A stretch of 11,283 bases of DNA from Nanobdellati archaeon. Lineage in GTDB: Archaea; Nanobdellota; Nanobdellia; UBA10117. The translations under genes and the position numbers were made by a program. Below the pieces are notes generated by a model. That model was not told where the DNA came from and did no database searches. It saw only the letters and a program-made list of their open reading frames with translations. The stretch spans positions 1-11,283 of the forward strand of contig JAGVWH010000018.1 in assembly GCA_018304365.1 (NCBI GenBank), in the 5' to 3' direction. Each line of letters opens with the position of its first letter. Position 1 is the first letter of the stretch. Below are positions 1-6,474 of this stretch, in pieces.

Positions 1-488
1 GGACCGGTAAATAAAATACCATCGCCGCGATTTAATCTAATATATGCAATAAATTCCAAAAGTTCTATAATTGCGCCGACTCCAAATGCTGAAAGTCCAG
101 CAACAAAATATGTTATTGTGTTTTTTATTGTAGCAACTTTCTTTTCTAATTTAGGTTCAAAGAACTTGTAAAATAAAACTGCAAATGACATAGCTCCGAA
201 GAAGTGCGTTATATGATCCCAATCTAATGGCAGAGATTTGCCATAAAATCCCAAGAAGCCCAAATTATGTAAAACAAAACCAAATGCAATTAGACTATAA
301 CTAGCGGGGGTAAGATTCCAAATCTTTCTAGTAAAAAATAACATTACAAGAAATGCAATTGTAAATATTGCATCTGGAATAAAACCATAAATTTGGTTTC
401 CAAGTACTCCACGAACTGCTAAATATATTATTGCAAGAACTCCAATTCCAAGCACATAGTATTCATATAACAGATTCTTTGTAGCCAT
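1..488 (-). CDS. DUF2238/YjdF-like integral membrane protein, partial (C-terminus beyond window)
   Basis: Reading the minus strand from the ATG at 488-486 gives an open frame of 162 codons that runs off the left edge, so the C-terminus is missing. The product is very hydrophobic, with membrane segments at about residues 10-28, 38-53, 66-82, 96-110 and 125-150. Two polar motifs lie within membrane segments or at their ends: D91-H-I-T-H95 and GAIIELLEF at 138-146. This Asp/His plus double-Glu arrangement resembles the DUF2238 (YjdF) family, whose biochemical role is not established. A TATA-like element about 26 bases upstream suggests a leaderless transcript diverging from bud32. The family call rests on recalled motifs only; another small polytopic family is possible. 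That it is a membrane protein is secure. Confidence 0.6.
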   Translation of the reverse strand, partial: MATKNLLYEYYVLGIGVLAIIYLAVRGVLGNQIYGFIPDAIFTIAFLVMLFFTRKIWNLTPASYSLIAFGFVLHNLGFLGFYGKSLPLDWDHITHFFGAMSFAVLFYKFFEPKLEKKVATIKNTITYFVAGLSAFGVGAIIELLEFIAYIRLNRGDGILFTG

Positions 489-510
489 AACTTCTAGTAG
501 AGATTTTAGA

Positions 511-519
511 ATAAATAGG
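511..519 (-). promoter_or_regulatory. TATA-like box for the DUF2238-like gene
   Basis: On the minus strand this reads CCTATTTAT, centred about 26 bases before the ATG at 488. That is the spacing expected for an archaeal box A with a leaderless transcript. It lies inside one of the direct repeats of this intergenic region. Confidence 0.4.
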
Positions 520-524
520 TTATG

Positions 525-534
525 TTTTTAAAAT
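525..534 (+). promoter_or_regulatory. TATA-like box for bud32
   Basis: TTTTTAAAAT is centred about 24 bases before the bud32 ATG. This fits an archaeal TATA box giving a leaderless or nearly leaderless mRNA. No Shine-Dalgarno sequence precedes the ATG. Confidence 0.5.
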
Positions 535-553
535 AGGTTTTAGAATTGTTAAG

Positions 554-1138
554 ATGAAAATTATAGCAGAAGGTGCAGAAGCTAAAATATATAAGAATAA
601 AAATACAATCATAAAAGATAGGATAAAAAAAGATTATCGTCTTCCAGTAATAGATGTACTTCTTAGAAAGTCAAGAACAAGAAGTGAAGCTAAATTAATT
701 AGAGAAGCCGAAAGAGCAGGAGTAAATGTTCCGGCTGTCCTCGAACAGAATGATAAGACTTACAAGTTACATATAGAATTCTTGGATGGAGAAAAAGTAA
801 GAGATATATTGGATAAGAATTGGAAACTCGGAGAACAAATTGGTGAACAAGTATTCAAATTGCATTCCAGGAAAATTGTTCACGGCGACTTGACTACATC
901 CAATATGCTATTACATAATAATAAAATCTACCTGATTGACTTCGGTTTAGGAGAAATTTCAGACAGAGTTGAAAATATGGCAGTCGATATACATTTGTTT
1001 AAAGAGTGTTTAATTTCAAAACACCACTCCATTTGGGAAAAAGTTTGGAAAAGTTTTCTAAAGACGTATACCAATGATAAAGTTTTGAAGCACTTGAAGA
1101 AAGTTGAAGCAAGAGGACGCTATAAGAAACTTGACTGA
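554..1138 (+). CDS. bud32: KEOPS complex kinase/ATPase Bud32, stand-alone
   Basis: A 194-residue protein kinase-like fold of the size expected for stand-alone Bud32 (PRPK family). Visible motifs are the short glycine-loop equivalent GAEA (7-10), the probable ATP-binding Lys21 in IIKDRIKK, the RTRSEA segment (41-46) that supplies the helix-C glutamate, the catalytic HGDLTTSN (110-117), and the DFG metal-binding motif (129-131). The basic tail EARGRYKK (185-192) is typical of the family. In archaea Bud32 works with Kae1, Cgi121 and Pcc1 in the KEOPS complex, which makes the t6A modification at position 37 of ANN-decoding tRNAs. In many archaea it is fused to Kae1; here it is not, and no kae1 is in the window. 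The start is supported by the TATA spacing and by the protein beginning right at the GAEA loop, as in relatives. Confidence 0.95.
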   Translation: MKIIAEGAEAKIYKNKNTIIKDRIKKDYRLPVIDVLLRKSRTRSEAKLIREAERAGVNVPAVLEQNDKTYKLHIEFLDGEKVRDILDKNWKLGEQIGEQVFKLHSRKIVHGDLTTSNMLLHNNKIYLIDFGLGEISDRVENMAVDIHLFKECLISKHHSIWEKVWKSFLKTYTNDKVLKHLKKVEARGRYKKLD

Positions 1139-1143
1139 ACCAA

Positions 1144-1185
1144 GAAAATCTACGGATTTTCCATGTTTGAAAACCTGAAGGTTTC
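1144..1185 (+). repeat. Twin hairpins with 4-base loops after bud32
   Basis: Two adjacent inverted repeats start a few bases after the bud32 stop. The first is GAAAATC (1144-1150), loop TACG, GATTTTC (1155-1161). In plus-strand RNA its C-UACG-G closure is a UNCG-class tetraloop. The second is AAACC (1171-1175), loop TGAA, GGTTT (1180-1184), extended by a further G-C pair across a bulged A. A very similar pair lies at 1751-1795. They may be processing or termination signals, or copies of a small palindromic repeat. Confidence 0.7.
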
Positions 1186-1191
1186 AATAAG

Positions 1192-1200
1192 CTTTAAAAA
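1192..1200 (+). promoter_or_regulatory. TATA-like box for uS15
   Basis: CTTTAAAAA is an AT core that would place transcription start near 1222, giving a leader of about 38 bases before the uS15 ATG. The element also sits in a small GCTT/AAGC inverted repeat. The gene could alternatively be read through from bud32. Confidence 0.4.
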
Positions 1201-1260
1201 GCCGCTAAGTGGGCTAAATTCAGGATGAGGCAAGCTAAGGCGTGCTCATGCCAGTAACAA
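1199..1260 (+). promoter_or_regulatory. Structured leader of uS15
   Basis: This 62-base, locally GC-richer stretch separates the probable promoter from the uS15 ATG. It can form an AGCC/GGCT hairpin (1200-1215) and a second hairpin pairing ATGAG (1225-1229) with CTCAT (1245-1249), extended by CA/TG across a bulged G. GCTAA occurs three times (1204, 1213, 1234). No Shine-Dalgarno sequence is seen before the ATG. A cis-regulatory leader or a small RNA is possible. I could not match it to C/D or H/ACA guide RNA boxes. Confidence 0.4.
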
Positions 1261-1713
1261 ATGTCAAGATTACATTCAGGAAGAAAAGGAAAATCAAAAT
1301 CAAGAAAACCTCTGACAGAACCATTGCCAGACTGGGTTTCTTACAAATCTGAAGAAGCAGTTTCTTTGGTTATTAAATTAGCAAAAGAAGGAAATAAACC
1401 AAGTACTATTGGACTTTTACTAAGAGATAAATATCAAATTCCAGATTTCCAGAAACTAACTGGAAAAAATATAACCGTTATTTTGAAAGAAAATAAAGTG
1501 GCTCCAGAACTTCCAGAAGGTTTGAACAATTTAGTAGTACAAGCATTCCACGTTAAGAAACATCTCGAGACGCACAAAAAAGATAATGTTTCAAAGAGAG
1601 GTTTACAATTAATAGAGTCAAAAATTAATAGACTTGCAAAATATTACAAAAGGAGCAACATATTGCCAACACACTGGAAATATACACAAGAAAAGGCAAC
1701 ATTCACTAAATGA
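1261..1713 (+). CDS. rps15: 30S ribosomal protein uS15 (archaeal S15/S13e type)
   Basis: A 150-residue protein of the long archaeal/eukaryotic uS15 form. The extra N-terminal half begins with the basic MSRLHSGRKGKS and contains the conserved LAKEGNKPSTIGLLLRD (40-56), LTGKNITVIL (66-75) and APELPE (81-86) segments. The classic S15 core follows, with RGLQLIESKI (113-122), LAKYYKR (125-131), and a C-terminal ILPTHWKY (134-141). It binds the central domain of 16S rRNA and is an early assembly protein of the small-subunit platform. The start is fixed by an in-frame stop at 1255-1257 and by the canonical N-terminus. Its TGA stop shares a base with the ATG of the next reading frame (ATGATG at 1710-1715), the usual arrangement for translational coupling to S3Ae. 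Confidence 0.95.
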   Translation: MSRLHSGRKGKSKSRKPLTEPLPDWVSYKSEEAVSLVIKLAKEGNKPSTIGLLLRDKYQIPDFQKLTGKNITVILKENKVAPELPEGLNNLVVQAFHVKKHLETHKKDNVSKRGLQLIESKINRLAKYYKRSNILPTHWKYTQEKATFTK

Positions 1714-2334
1714 TGGCTAAGCAAAATTTAATTACAAAATTAGTAAATGTTGAAAACTTTATAGTTTTCAAAACTAGAAAATCAATAGATTTTCTTTGTT
1801 TCGCTAATCCTGTTCGCAGTTATAGCGCCGGAAATATTTAAACATAAAGAAGTTGGCGACGTAGCTGCATTTGAGCAAACCGAATTAATTGGAAGAACAG
1901 TAGAAATAAGTGCATCAAAATTAACTGATACTCCAAAAGATCAACATAGAAAAATAGTACTTCAGATTTCAGACGTAACAGGCGATAAAGTTACATCTGT
2001 TGTAAAGAGAATGTTTTTCCTTGATAATTATATACAAAGAATGACAAGAAAATACAAAGAGAAATTTATCATAGTACCAACATTGCCATCAAAAGACGGC
2101 ACAGTAAAGATAAAAGTCTTAGTAATGGCAGTTAAGAAATTGCATCAAAAAGTAAGAGCTGCAGTGCTACATAATATGACAGCAAGTTTGACAGACAAGC
2201 TTGCAAAAGATACAACAAATGAATTATTTTTGCCGTCAACCTTGGAAAGAATAAGTGGCGAACTTAAGAATGAAGTCAAAACAATTTACCCAATTGAGAA
2301 AGTCATAGTCTGGAAAATAGAATCTAAGAAGTAA
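1713..2334 (+). CDS. rps3ae: 30S ribosomal protein S3Ae (eS1) with a disrupted 5' end
   Basis: The frame ending at 2334 encodes an S3Ae body: FAVIAPEIFKHKEVGD from 1813, IGRTVEISASKL, VTGDKVTSVVKRMFF, IQRMTRKYKEK, TLPSKDGTVKIKVLVM and a C-terminal IYPIEKVIVWKIES. S3Ae (eS1) sits on the small-subunit platform near the mRNA exit. The expected start is the ATG at 1713, which overlaps the uS15 stop and reads MAKQN, a typical opening. That frame continues through two hairpins and ends at TAA 1839-1841. The S3Ae frame is +1 relative to it, is closed upstream by TAG 1786-1788, and has no ATG, GTG or TTG until Met at 2011, which is deep inside the conserved body. The usual Lys/Trp-rich segment before the VIAP motif is absent. 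The product is secure; whether the gene is functional is not. A frameshift, insertion, spliced intron, unusual start codon or assembly error would all fit. Confidence 0.8.
1751..1795 (+). repeat. Twin hairpins with 4-base loops inside the 5' end of S3Ae
   Basis: Two perfect 8-bp inverted repeats lie back to back. TGAAAACT (1751-1758) pairs with AGTTTTCA (1763-1770) around loop TTAT. AGAAAATC (1776-1783) pairs with GATTTTCT (1788-1795) around loop AATA. The second stem is the same as the first stem at 1144-1161 with one more base pair. Flanking bases 1715-1725 and 1799-1810 can pair imperfectly (10 of 12 positions with one bulge), which would enclose both hairpins in an outer stem. Confidence 0.75.
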
Positions 2335-2337
2335 ATT

Positions 2338-2379
2338 CTATCTTAGTCTAAGTGTCTCGAGATTTCTTGGTATAATATC
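2338..2379 (-). pseudogene. Duplicated C-terminal codons of aCPSF1 (remnant tail)
   Basis: On the minus strand 2379-2338 reads DIIPRNLETLRLR and then TAG. The last 10 residues are identical to those that end the intact aCPSF1 just upstream. The codons differ mainly at synonymous positions: CTC for CTT, GAG for GAA, ACA for ACT, CTT for TTG, AGA for CGA, CTA for TTG, TAG for TAA. The copy is also in frame with aCPSF1, 72 bases past its stop. The intervening codons do not resemble the protein. It is probably the tail of a second, diverged allele left behind by recombination. Confidence 0.75.
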
Positions 2380-2409
2380 CAAACAAGAACCTTGAAAATA
2401 AACGTATAA

Positions 2410-4287
2410 TTATCTCAATCGCAAAGTTTCAAGATTTCTTGGTGCAATTGTTTCAACTCTATATGTTTTATGCAAACTTGATGCCAAATCAAGAGTTTTA
2501 GACTGCTCGCCGTGTACGATTATAGCTTTTCTTGGCCTTGGTTTTACTTTCTGTATGAATTCTAGTAATTCATTCCTATCGGCGTGACCTGACAAACCAG
2601 TAATAGTATGAAGCTCTAATTTTACTTTTACAAAATCGCTGTCTACTTGAACTTCATTTACTCCGCTTTGAACTTTCTTTCCTAACGAACCTTCGCCCTG
2701 ATAGTTTACAAATATCATAGCGTTCTTTGGATTGTCTGCAAGTTTCTTGAAATATTCAAGACTTGGACCACCAGTTAGCATTCCAGATGTTGCGATTATA
2801 ACGCAAGGACCGCCTTCTATAGCTTCCTGCCTTTCTTTTCCCGAACCTATTCGATTAAATATAGGCGATAAGAAAGGATCTTGACCTTCGTAAAATATCT
2901 TTTCACGAACTTCCTTTTTCAAAAATCTTGGATATGCATTATGTAGTGCAGCAACATCCCATACCATTCCATCCAAATGTACTTTGAAATCTAATTTTTC
3001 TTCCCTCGCCATTTTTTCTAATATTAGCATAATTTCCTGCGATCTTCCGACACCAAGAGATGGAATCAAAACTTTTCCTTTTCTTCCAAGGGTTGCACGA
3101 ATTATTTTTTCTATTTCTGCTTCGCAGTCTTCCCTCGCTGGCATAATATCACTTGCCAAGCCGTAAGTGCTTTCCATCATTATAGTTTCGAGCCTTGGAA
3201 ACTGCATCATTGCACCATCAAATAATCTGCTGCTTTTTACTTTGAAATCGCCTGTATACATAAAGTTGTGATAACCTTCACCAATATGCAAATGCACTAA
3301 ACACGAACCTAAAATATGTCCTGCATTGTAAAATGTAAGTCTAACATCGGGTGTTATATCTGTAACTTCACCGTACTCTAAAGATATGGTGTGTTTAATC
3401 GCTTCTTTTACATCTGTACTTGTAAACAATGGAGTTCTTGAACCTGATTGATTTACTTGAATATAATCCAATAACAATAAAGCAGTTGTATCTCTTGTTG
3501 GTTCAGTTAAATAAACTGGACCTCTATATCCCATTTTGAATAAAAATGGCAGGAAGCCAGAGTGATCCAAATGTGCATGAGAAATTATTACCGCATCAAG
3601 TTCGTCAATTCTAAATTCAGGAGCGTTAAGATAAGGAAACTGATATTTTCCATGCGCAGCAACATTTACACCACAGTCAATCAAAATTTTAGATTCTGGA
3701 GTTTGCAGCAAAAAACAGCTTCGTCCGACTTGCCGTCCTGCACCAAGTGTAGTTATTCTTACCCACATTTCTTCGCTTGTGCTTAATCTTTGTTCGTAAA
3801 TTCTTTTTCCAACACCATCAAGGAATTTGCGTCTGAAATCCGAGTCTGTGAAAAGTACGTTTCTAATGTTTGTTGTAATCTTTGAAGGTATTACAGAATC
3901 TCTTCTTACAACAGGCGTCCAAAAAGTTTCCTCTTTGATCCTTTTCAAATTATCACCTTCTTTGCCAATTGCAATTCCCGGCTTTTTTGCTTCAATTGTT
4001 ATTAAACTTCTGGCAGGTTCGAAAAGTATTTGATGAATTCCAGCATCTTCCGGAATTGTATCGCGGATAAATTTCTCCGCTTCTTTTGCATCCATTCTAA
4101 TAGAAGAATCTGCGCGCAAATCTATTCGCTTCTTAAATTCATTTACAAGCGCTCTAACTATATCGCTACCTTGAGCGAAAAAGGTTTTATTTTTTGTATA
4201 GATAACTATATTTGCCCCTTCGTAGCACGTGCTCTCTATAGAGGCATCGCTCGGTAGTTTGTTTAAGATATCGTCTAATACGGTCAT
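2410..4287 (-). CDS. fttA: aCPSF1/FttA, KH-MBL-beta-CASP ribonuclease and transcription termination factor
   Basis: A full-length 625-residue member of the archaeal CPSF73-like family. The N-terminal tandem KH-type region (about 1-145) includes the GKEG loop at 108-111. The metallo-beta-lactamase domain follows, with HAHLDH (237-242), the GHILGS histidine H323, and TGDFK (D347). The beta-CASP domain contains MESTYG (371-376), SGHAD (566-570) and VHGE (591-594). The family cleaves nascent RNA at U-rich sites and drives archaeal transcription termination, acting as a dimer; the C-terminal segment contributes to dimerisation. The gene starts 17 bases after the psmB stop on the same strand, so the two are probably co-transcribed. 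All catalytic motifs look intact. The odd feature is a second copy of its C-terminal codons immediately downstream. Its 3' end converges on S3Ae. Confidence 0.95.
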   Translation of the reverse strand: MTVLDDILNKLPSDASIESTCYEGANIVIYTKNKTFFAQGSDIVRALVNEFKKRIDLRADSSIRMDAKEAEKFIRDTIPEDAGIHQILFEPARSLITIEAKKPGIAIGKEGDNLKRIKEETFWTPVVRRDSVIPSKITTNIRNVLFTDSDFRRKFLDGVGKRIYEQRLSTSEEMWVRITTLGAGRQVGRSCFLLQTPESKILIDCGVNVAAHGKYQFPYLNAPEFRIDELDAVIISHAHLDHSGFLPFLFKMGYRGPVYLTEPTRDTTALLLLDYIQVNQSGSRTPLFTSTDVKEAIKHTISLEYGEVTDITPDVRLTFYNAGHILGSCLVHLHIGEGYHNFMYTGDFKVKSSRLFDGAMMQFPRLETIMMESTYGLASDIMPAREDCEAEIEKIIRATLGRKGKVLIPSLGVGRSQEIMLILEKMAREEKLDFKVHLDGMVWDVAALHNAYPRFLKKEVREKIFYEGQDPFLSPIFNRIGSGKERQEAIEGGPCVIIATSGMLTGGPSLEYFKKLADNPKNAMIFVNYQGEGSLGKKVQSGVNEVQVDSDFVKVKLELHTITGLSGHADRNELLEFIQKVKPRPRKAIIVHGEQSKTLDLASSLHKTYRVETIAPRNLETLRLR

Positions 4288-4304
4288 CGTAACGCTTAGT
4301 TACA

Positions 4305-4940
4305 TCATCTAGATTTAGTTGTAACTTGTTCTGGATTCGCTTTTCTGTAACCATTTTTGTCGATTACAATTACATTTACACCTTCGCCAGTAAAGATGTC
4401 GCGCTTGATGGCAGAATTAATTGCTTTGTAAGCCAGCTTTACGCCTTCCTCTGTAGTCATATTTTCTTTGAAATTGTCTTCAAGCACTCCAAATGCCATC
4501 GGACTTCCACTTCCAGTAGCAGTAAACTTTGTTTCTTTTATGATGCTTCCACCCATATCTAGGCTGTATAACGAATATTCGCCGTTATCTTTGCCACCCA
4601 TAATTAATTGAACATAATATGGAATGAATGATTTAGCTCTCTCGAGAACTACATTTGCTGTTAAACTTGCAGCAACAGTTAAACTTGGATCTACGCCGGT
4701 ATTCAAGTGGTATAATTTCATTTCAGCTTTCATAAGTTTGGCAAGAGCTTGGCCGTCTGCAGCACTGCCCGCGAAAGTTATTCCTATGTTTGAAGTTACT
4801 TCGAAAATTTTATCAACATCTTTGTTTGCAATTAAGAATCCTAAAGTTGCGCGCTTATCAGCGGCTAATACAACAGAATCTTTGCATACAATTCCACAAG
4901 TTGTTGTTCCTTTTTTGTGACCTTCTTGAACATCAGTCAT
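4305..4940 (-). CDS. psmB: 20S proteasome beta subunit
   Basis: A 211-residue N-terminal-threonine peptidase. A short 11-residue propeptide ends in Gly11, and autocleavage would expose Thr12 in the sequence GTTTCGI. The catalytic partners match the archaeal numbering: Asp28 (mature D17) in LAADKRATLG and Lys44 (mature K33) in VDKIF. GSAADG (58-63) and the ATGSGSP loop (141-147) are also present. It forms the inner rings of the 20S core, which degrades unfolded proteins delivered by PAN or Cdc48-type ATPases. No alpha subunit is in the window. A Shine-Dalgarno GAGGT sits 5 bases before the ATG, and a TATA-like box lies about 50 bases upstream. It is the first gene of a probable two-gene unit with aCPSF1. 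Confidence 0.96.
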   Translation of the reverse strand: MTDVQEGHKKGTTTCGIVCKDSVVLAADKRATLGFLIANKDVDKIFEVTSNIGITFAGSAADGQALAKLMKAEMKLYHLNTGVDPSLTVAASLTANVVLERAKSFIPYYVQLIMGGKDNGEYSLYSLDMGGSIIKETKFTATGSGSPMAFGVLEDNFKENMTTEEGVKLAYKAINSAIKRDIFTGEGVNVIVIDKNGYRKANPEQVTTKSR

Positions 4941-4945
4941 TGATT

Positions 4946-4950
4946 ACCTC
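4946..4950 (-). promoter_or_regulatory. Ribosome binding site of psmB
   Basis: The minus strand reads GAGGT five bases before the psmB ATG, a good match to the archaeal anti-Shine-Dalgarno. It confirms the start. An 11-base palindrome, TCTCTCAGAGA on the plus strand (4953-4964 region), lies just upstream, near the predicted transcription start. Confidence 0.7.
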
Positions 4951-4989
4951 TAATCTCTCAGAGAATTGAAATGTTAAGGGCTTGGCATC

Positions 4990-4997
4990 TTTAAAAA
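4990..4997 (-). promoter_or_regulatory. TATA-like box for psmB
   Basis: The minus strand reads TTTTTAAA about 53 bases before the psmB ATG. This predicts a transcription start near 4967 and a leader of about 27 bases that holds the GAGGT site. It lies just past the probable true end of proS. Confidence 0.45.
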
Positions 4998-5025
4998 CTT
5001 TTTGTATGGTTGCTAATATGATTTA

Positions 5026-6383
5026 CTAATAAGATTTCGCTAAATAAGTATTAACAGTAGCTTTCTTGCCGCAAACTATACATTCGCCAGTAACTTTTGA
5101 AGTGTCTCCAAAAAGTGAGCCATTTTTCTCCACCTTTTTCTAAAGTGCAGAATTTCACTTTTACAAATCCGCGCTTTTTGTTAAGTACAGATACGAGCTG
5201 CGCGAATGTTTTAGCTTCGTTAATATTAGCTCTTAAATGCATATCAGCTTTTTCAGCTATATTTTTTAGAATAACTTTTTCATACTGCACGATTTTTTTC
5301 TCTAATTGTTTTTCCGAAATAATTTCACGCTTTCTTGTATCCCTTCTAACCATAGTTACTTTCTTGGCCTTCATTTCTTTTGGTCCTACTTCTATTCTTA
5401 TTGGTACGCCAAGCATTTCCCATTCGTTATATTTCCAGCCGGGTTTGTTGTTAGAATTGTCATACTTGACTCTGAAATTCTTTGACAATTTCTTTTCAAG
5501 TTCTCTGCAAACCTTATCAACTTTCTTATCACTTTTTTCAAATACAATTGGAACTATTACTATTTGCGTTGGCGCAATTTTGAAAGGCAAGCCAGATACC
5601 CGGACCGAAGCAAGTTTGCCAGCCAAATTCTTGCTGTTCTTTTTTGTTAACGAACTTTACGTTATAGGCTTTTGCAAATCTTTGTCCGAGATCATGAGTT
5701 GAAGCAATTTGATTTACTTTGCCATCTGGCATCATACAGTCGGCGGCATAAGTGTTATCTGCACCGGCGAATTTATCCCAGCTTGGTCTCTTAAAAAATA
5801 AAAATGGTAAACCAAGATCGCCAGTAATTACGCTGCTCGCAATTTCCATATCTTTATCTATCTGTTCTAAAACTTCTTTATGAGTTGTGAAAACTCCATG
5901 CGTTTCAAAAAACATAAATTCTCTGCCCCTTAAGAATGGTCTTGTTGTAGGTTCGCCTCTGTAAGTCATAATTCTAGATTGATAATTCTTCCAAGGCAAA
6001 TCTTTCCAGCTTCTTATCCATAAACTATAAAGCGGATAAATTTGCGATTCTCCAGTTGGTCTAAGATAAAGCGGTACCTCTAACTTTGAGTTGCCCATTC
6101 GCTCAACCCAAAATAATTCCGGAGAGAATTGCACGTGCTCTTTTTCTTTTTTAATATTCTCTTCGGAAATCAAAACCGGAAGAAGTATTGGATCATAGCC
6201 GTCTTTTTCTACTGCAGTCTCTAAAAGTGCCTCAAAATTTCTTGTTATTCTGACCGCCCAAGGTCTGTGCGGAACAAAACCTTGGATGCCGTAGCGCATA
6301 TCTACTAATTTGGCGCCATTTTCTCCAGTTATTTCAGTATACCATTCGGAAAAATTTTCAGATTTCTTATTCTTTAAGGCCAT
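5026..6383 (-). pseudogene. proS: Prolyl-tRNA synthetase (archaeal/eukaryotic type), with an internal deletion and two frameshifts
   Basis: ProRS charges tRNA-Pro. The first frame (from ATG 6383) is a good class II core up to W264, with TGES (110-113), YRGE (141-144), the motif 2 segment TTRPFLRGREF and GWQTCFGPGIW. At 5591 the frame breaks: W264 is followed by one extra base and then LPFKIAPTQIVIVP in another frame. Family members have about 15-20 residues there, including the Arg after GIW and the HGD..G motif, so a deletion not divisible by three is inferred. The anticodon-binding domain then reads normally until about 5110-5127, where a second shift is needed. Past it, frame two gives TGECIVCGKKA and the typical terminal TYLAKSY, ending at TAG 5028-5026. 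Without that shift the protein ends at 5051 with an atypical tail. A leaderless start is supported by a TATA box 25 bases upstream. Confidence 0.88.
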
Positions 6384-6403
6384 AATAATAGTTAATATTG
6401 CTG

Positions 6404-6412
6404 AAATATAAG
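6404..6412 (-). promoter_or_regulatory. TATA-like box for proS
   Basis: CTTATATTT on the minus strand is centred 25 bases before the proS ATG, consistent with leaderless transcription. An intact promoter in front of a damaged gene suggests either recent damage or a sequence error. Confidence 0.45.
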
Positions 6413-6445
6413 CTTTTCATATTGTATATTCTAAACTAATAATTG

Positions 6446-6453
6446 ATTTAAAA
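6446..6453 (+). promoter_or_regulatory. TATA-like box for mre11-rad50
   Basis: ATTTAAAA is centred about 25 bases before the mre11 ATG, so the operon mRNA is probably leaderless. It shares the 91-base divergent region with the proS promoter. Confidence 0.5.
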
Positions 6454-6474
6454 CTCCTTGAACTTTAGTTTTGT

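Larger units (their letters stand above)
504..546. repeat. Short direct repeats in the divergent promoter region
   Basis: TTTTAGAAT occurs at 504-512 and 538-546. AAATAGGTT occurs at 513-521 and 531-539. The two 9-base words are adjacent in one order on the left and overlap in the other order on the right, and they span both core promoters. They may be operator half-sites or simply the outcome of two AT-rich promoters back to back. Confidence 0.5.

Noticed and set aside
1220..1257. C/D or H/ACA guide RNA in the uS15 leader
   Set aside because: GATGAG only partly matches a C box and no CTGA D box pairs with it; the ACA near 1257 is not placed beneath a proper H/ACA pocket.
1248..1350. Small overlapping frame starting at ATG 1248 (MPVTNVKITF...)
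   Set aside because: It overlaps the start of uS15 in another frame and encodes only a basic shadow of it; no separate signal supports it.
1713..1810. tRNA-like cloverleaf over the S3Ae 5' end
   Set aside because: An outer stem and internal hairpins can be drawn, but there is no anticodon arm of proper size, no GTTCRA T-loop in the right place and no acceptor end.
2011..2334. A 107-residue stand-alone protein starting at ATG 2011
   Set aside because: The same frame continues upstream to 1789 with clear S3Ae homology, so Met 2011 is internal to the S3Ae body.
4624..4920. Plus-strand open frame of 98 codons opposite psmB
   Set aside because: psmB on the other strand has complete catalytic motifs; this is its shadow.
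5097..5702. Plus-strand open frame of 201 codons opposite proS
   Set aside because: It lies wholly opposite the recognised proS sequence, has no TATA or Shine-Dalgarno, and its Phe/Ser/Leu-rich composition is what the reverse of Lys/Glu-rich coding gives.
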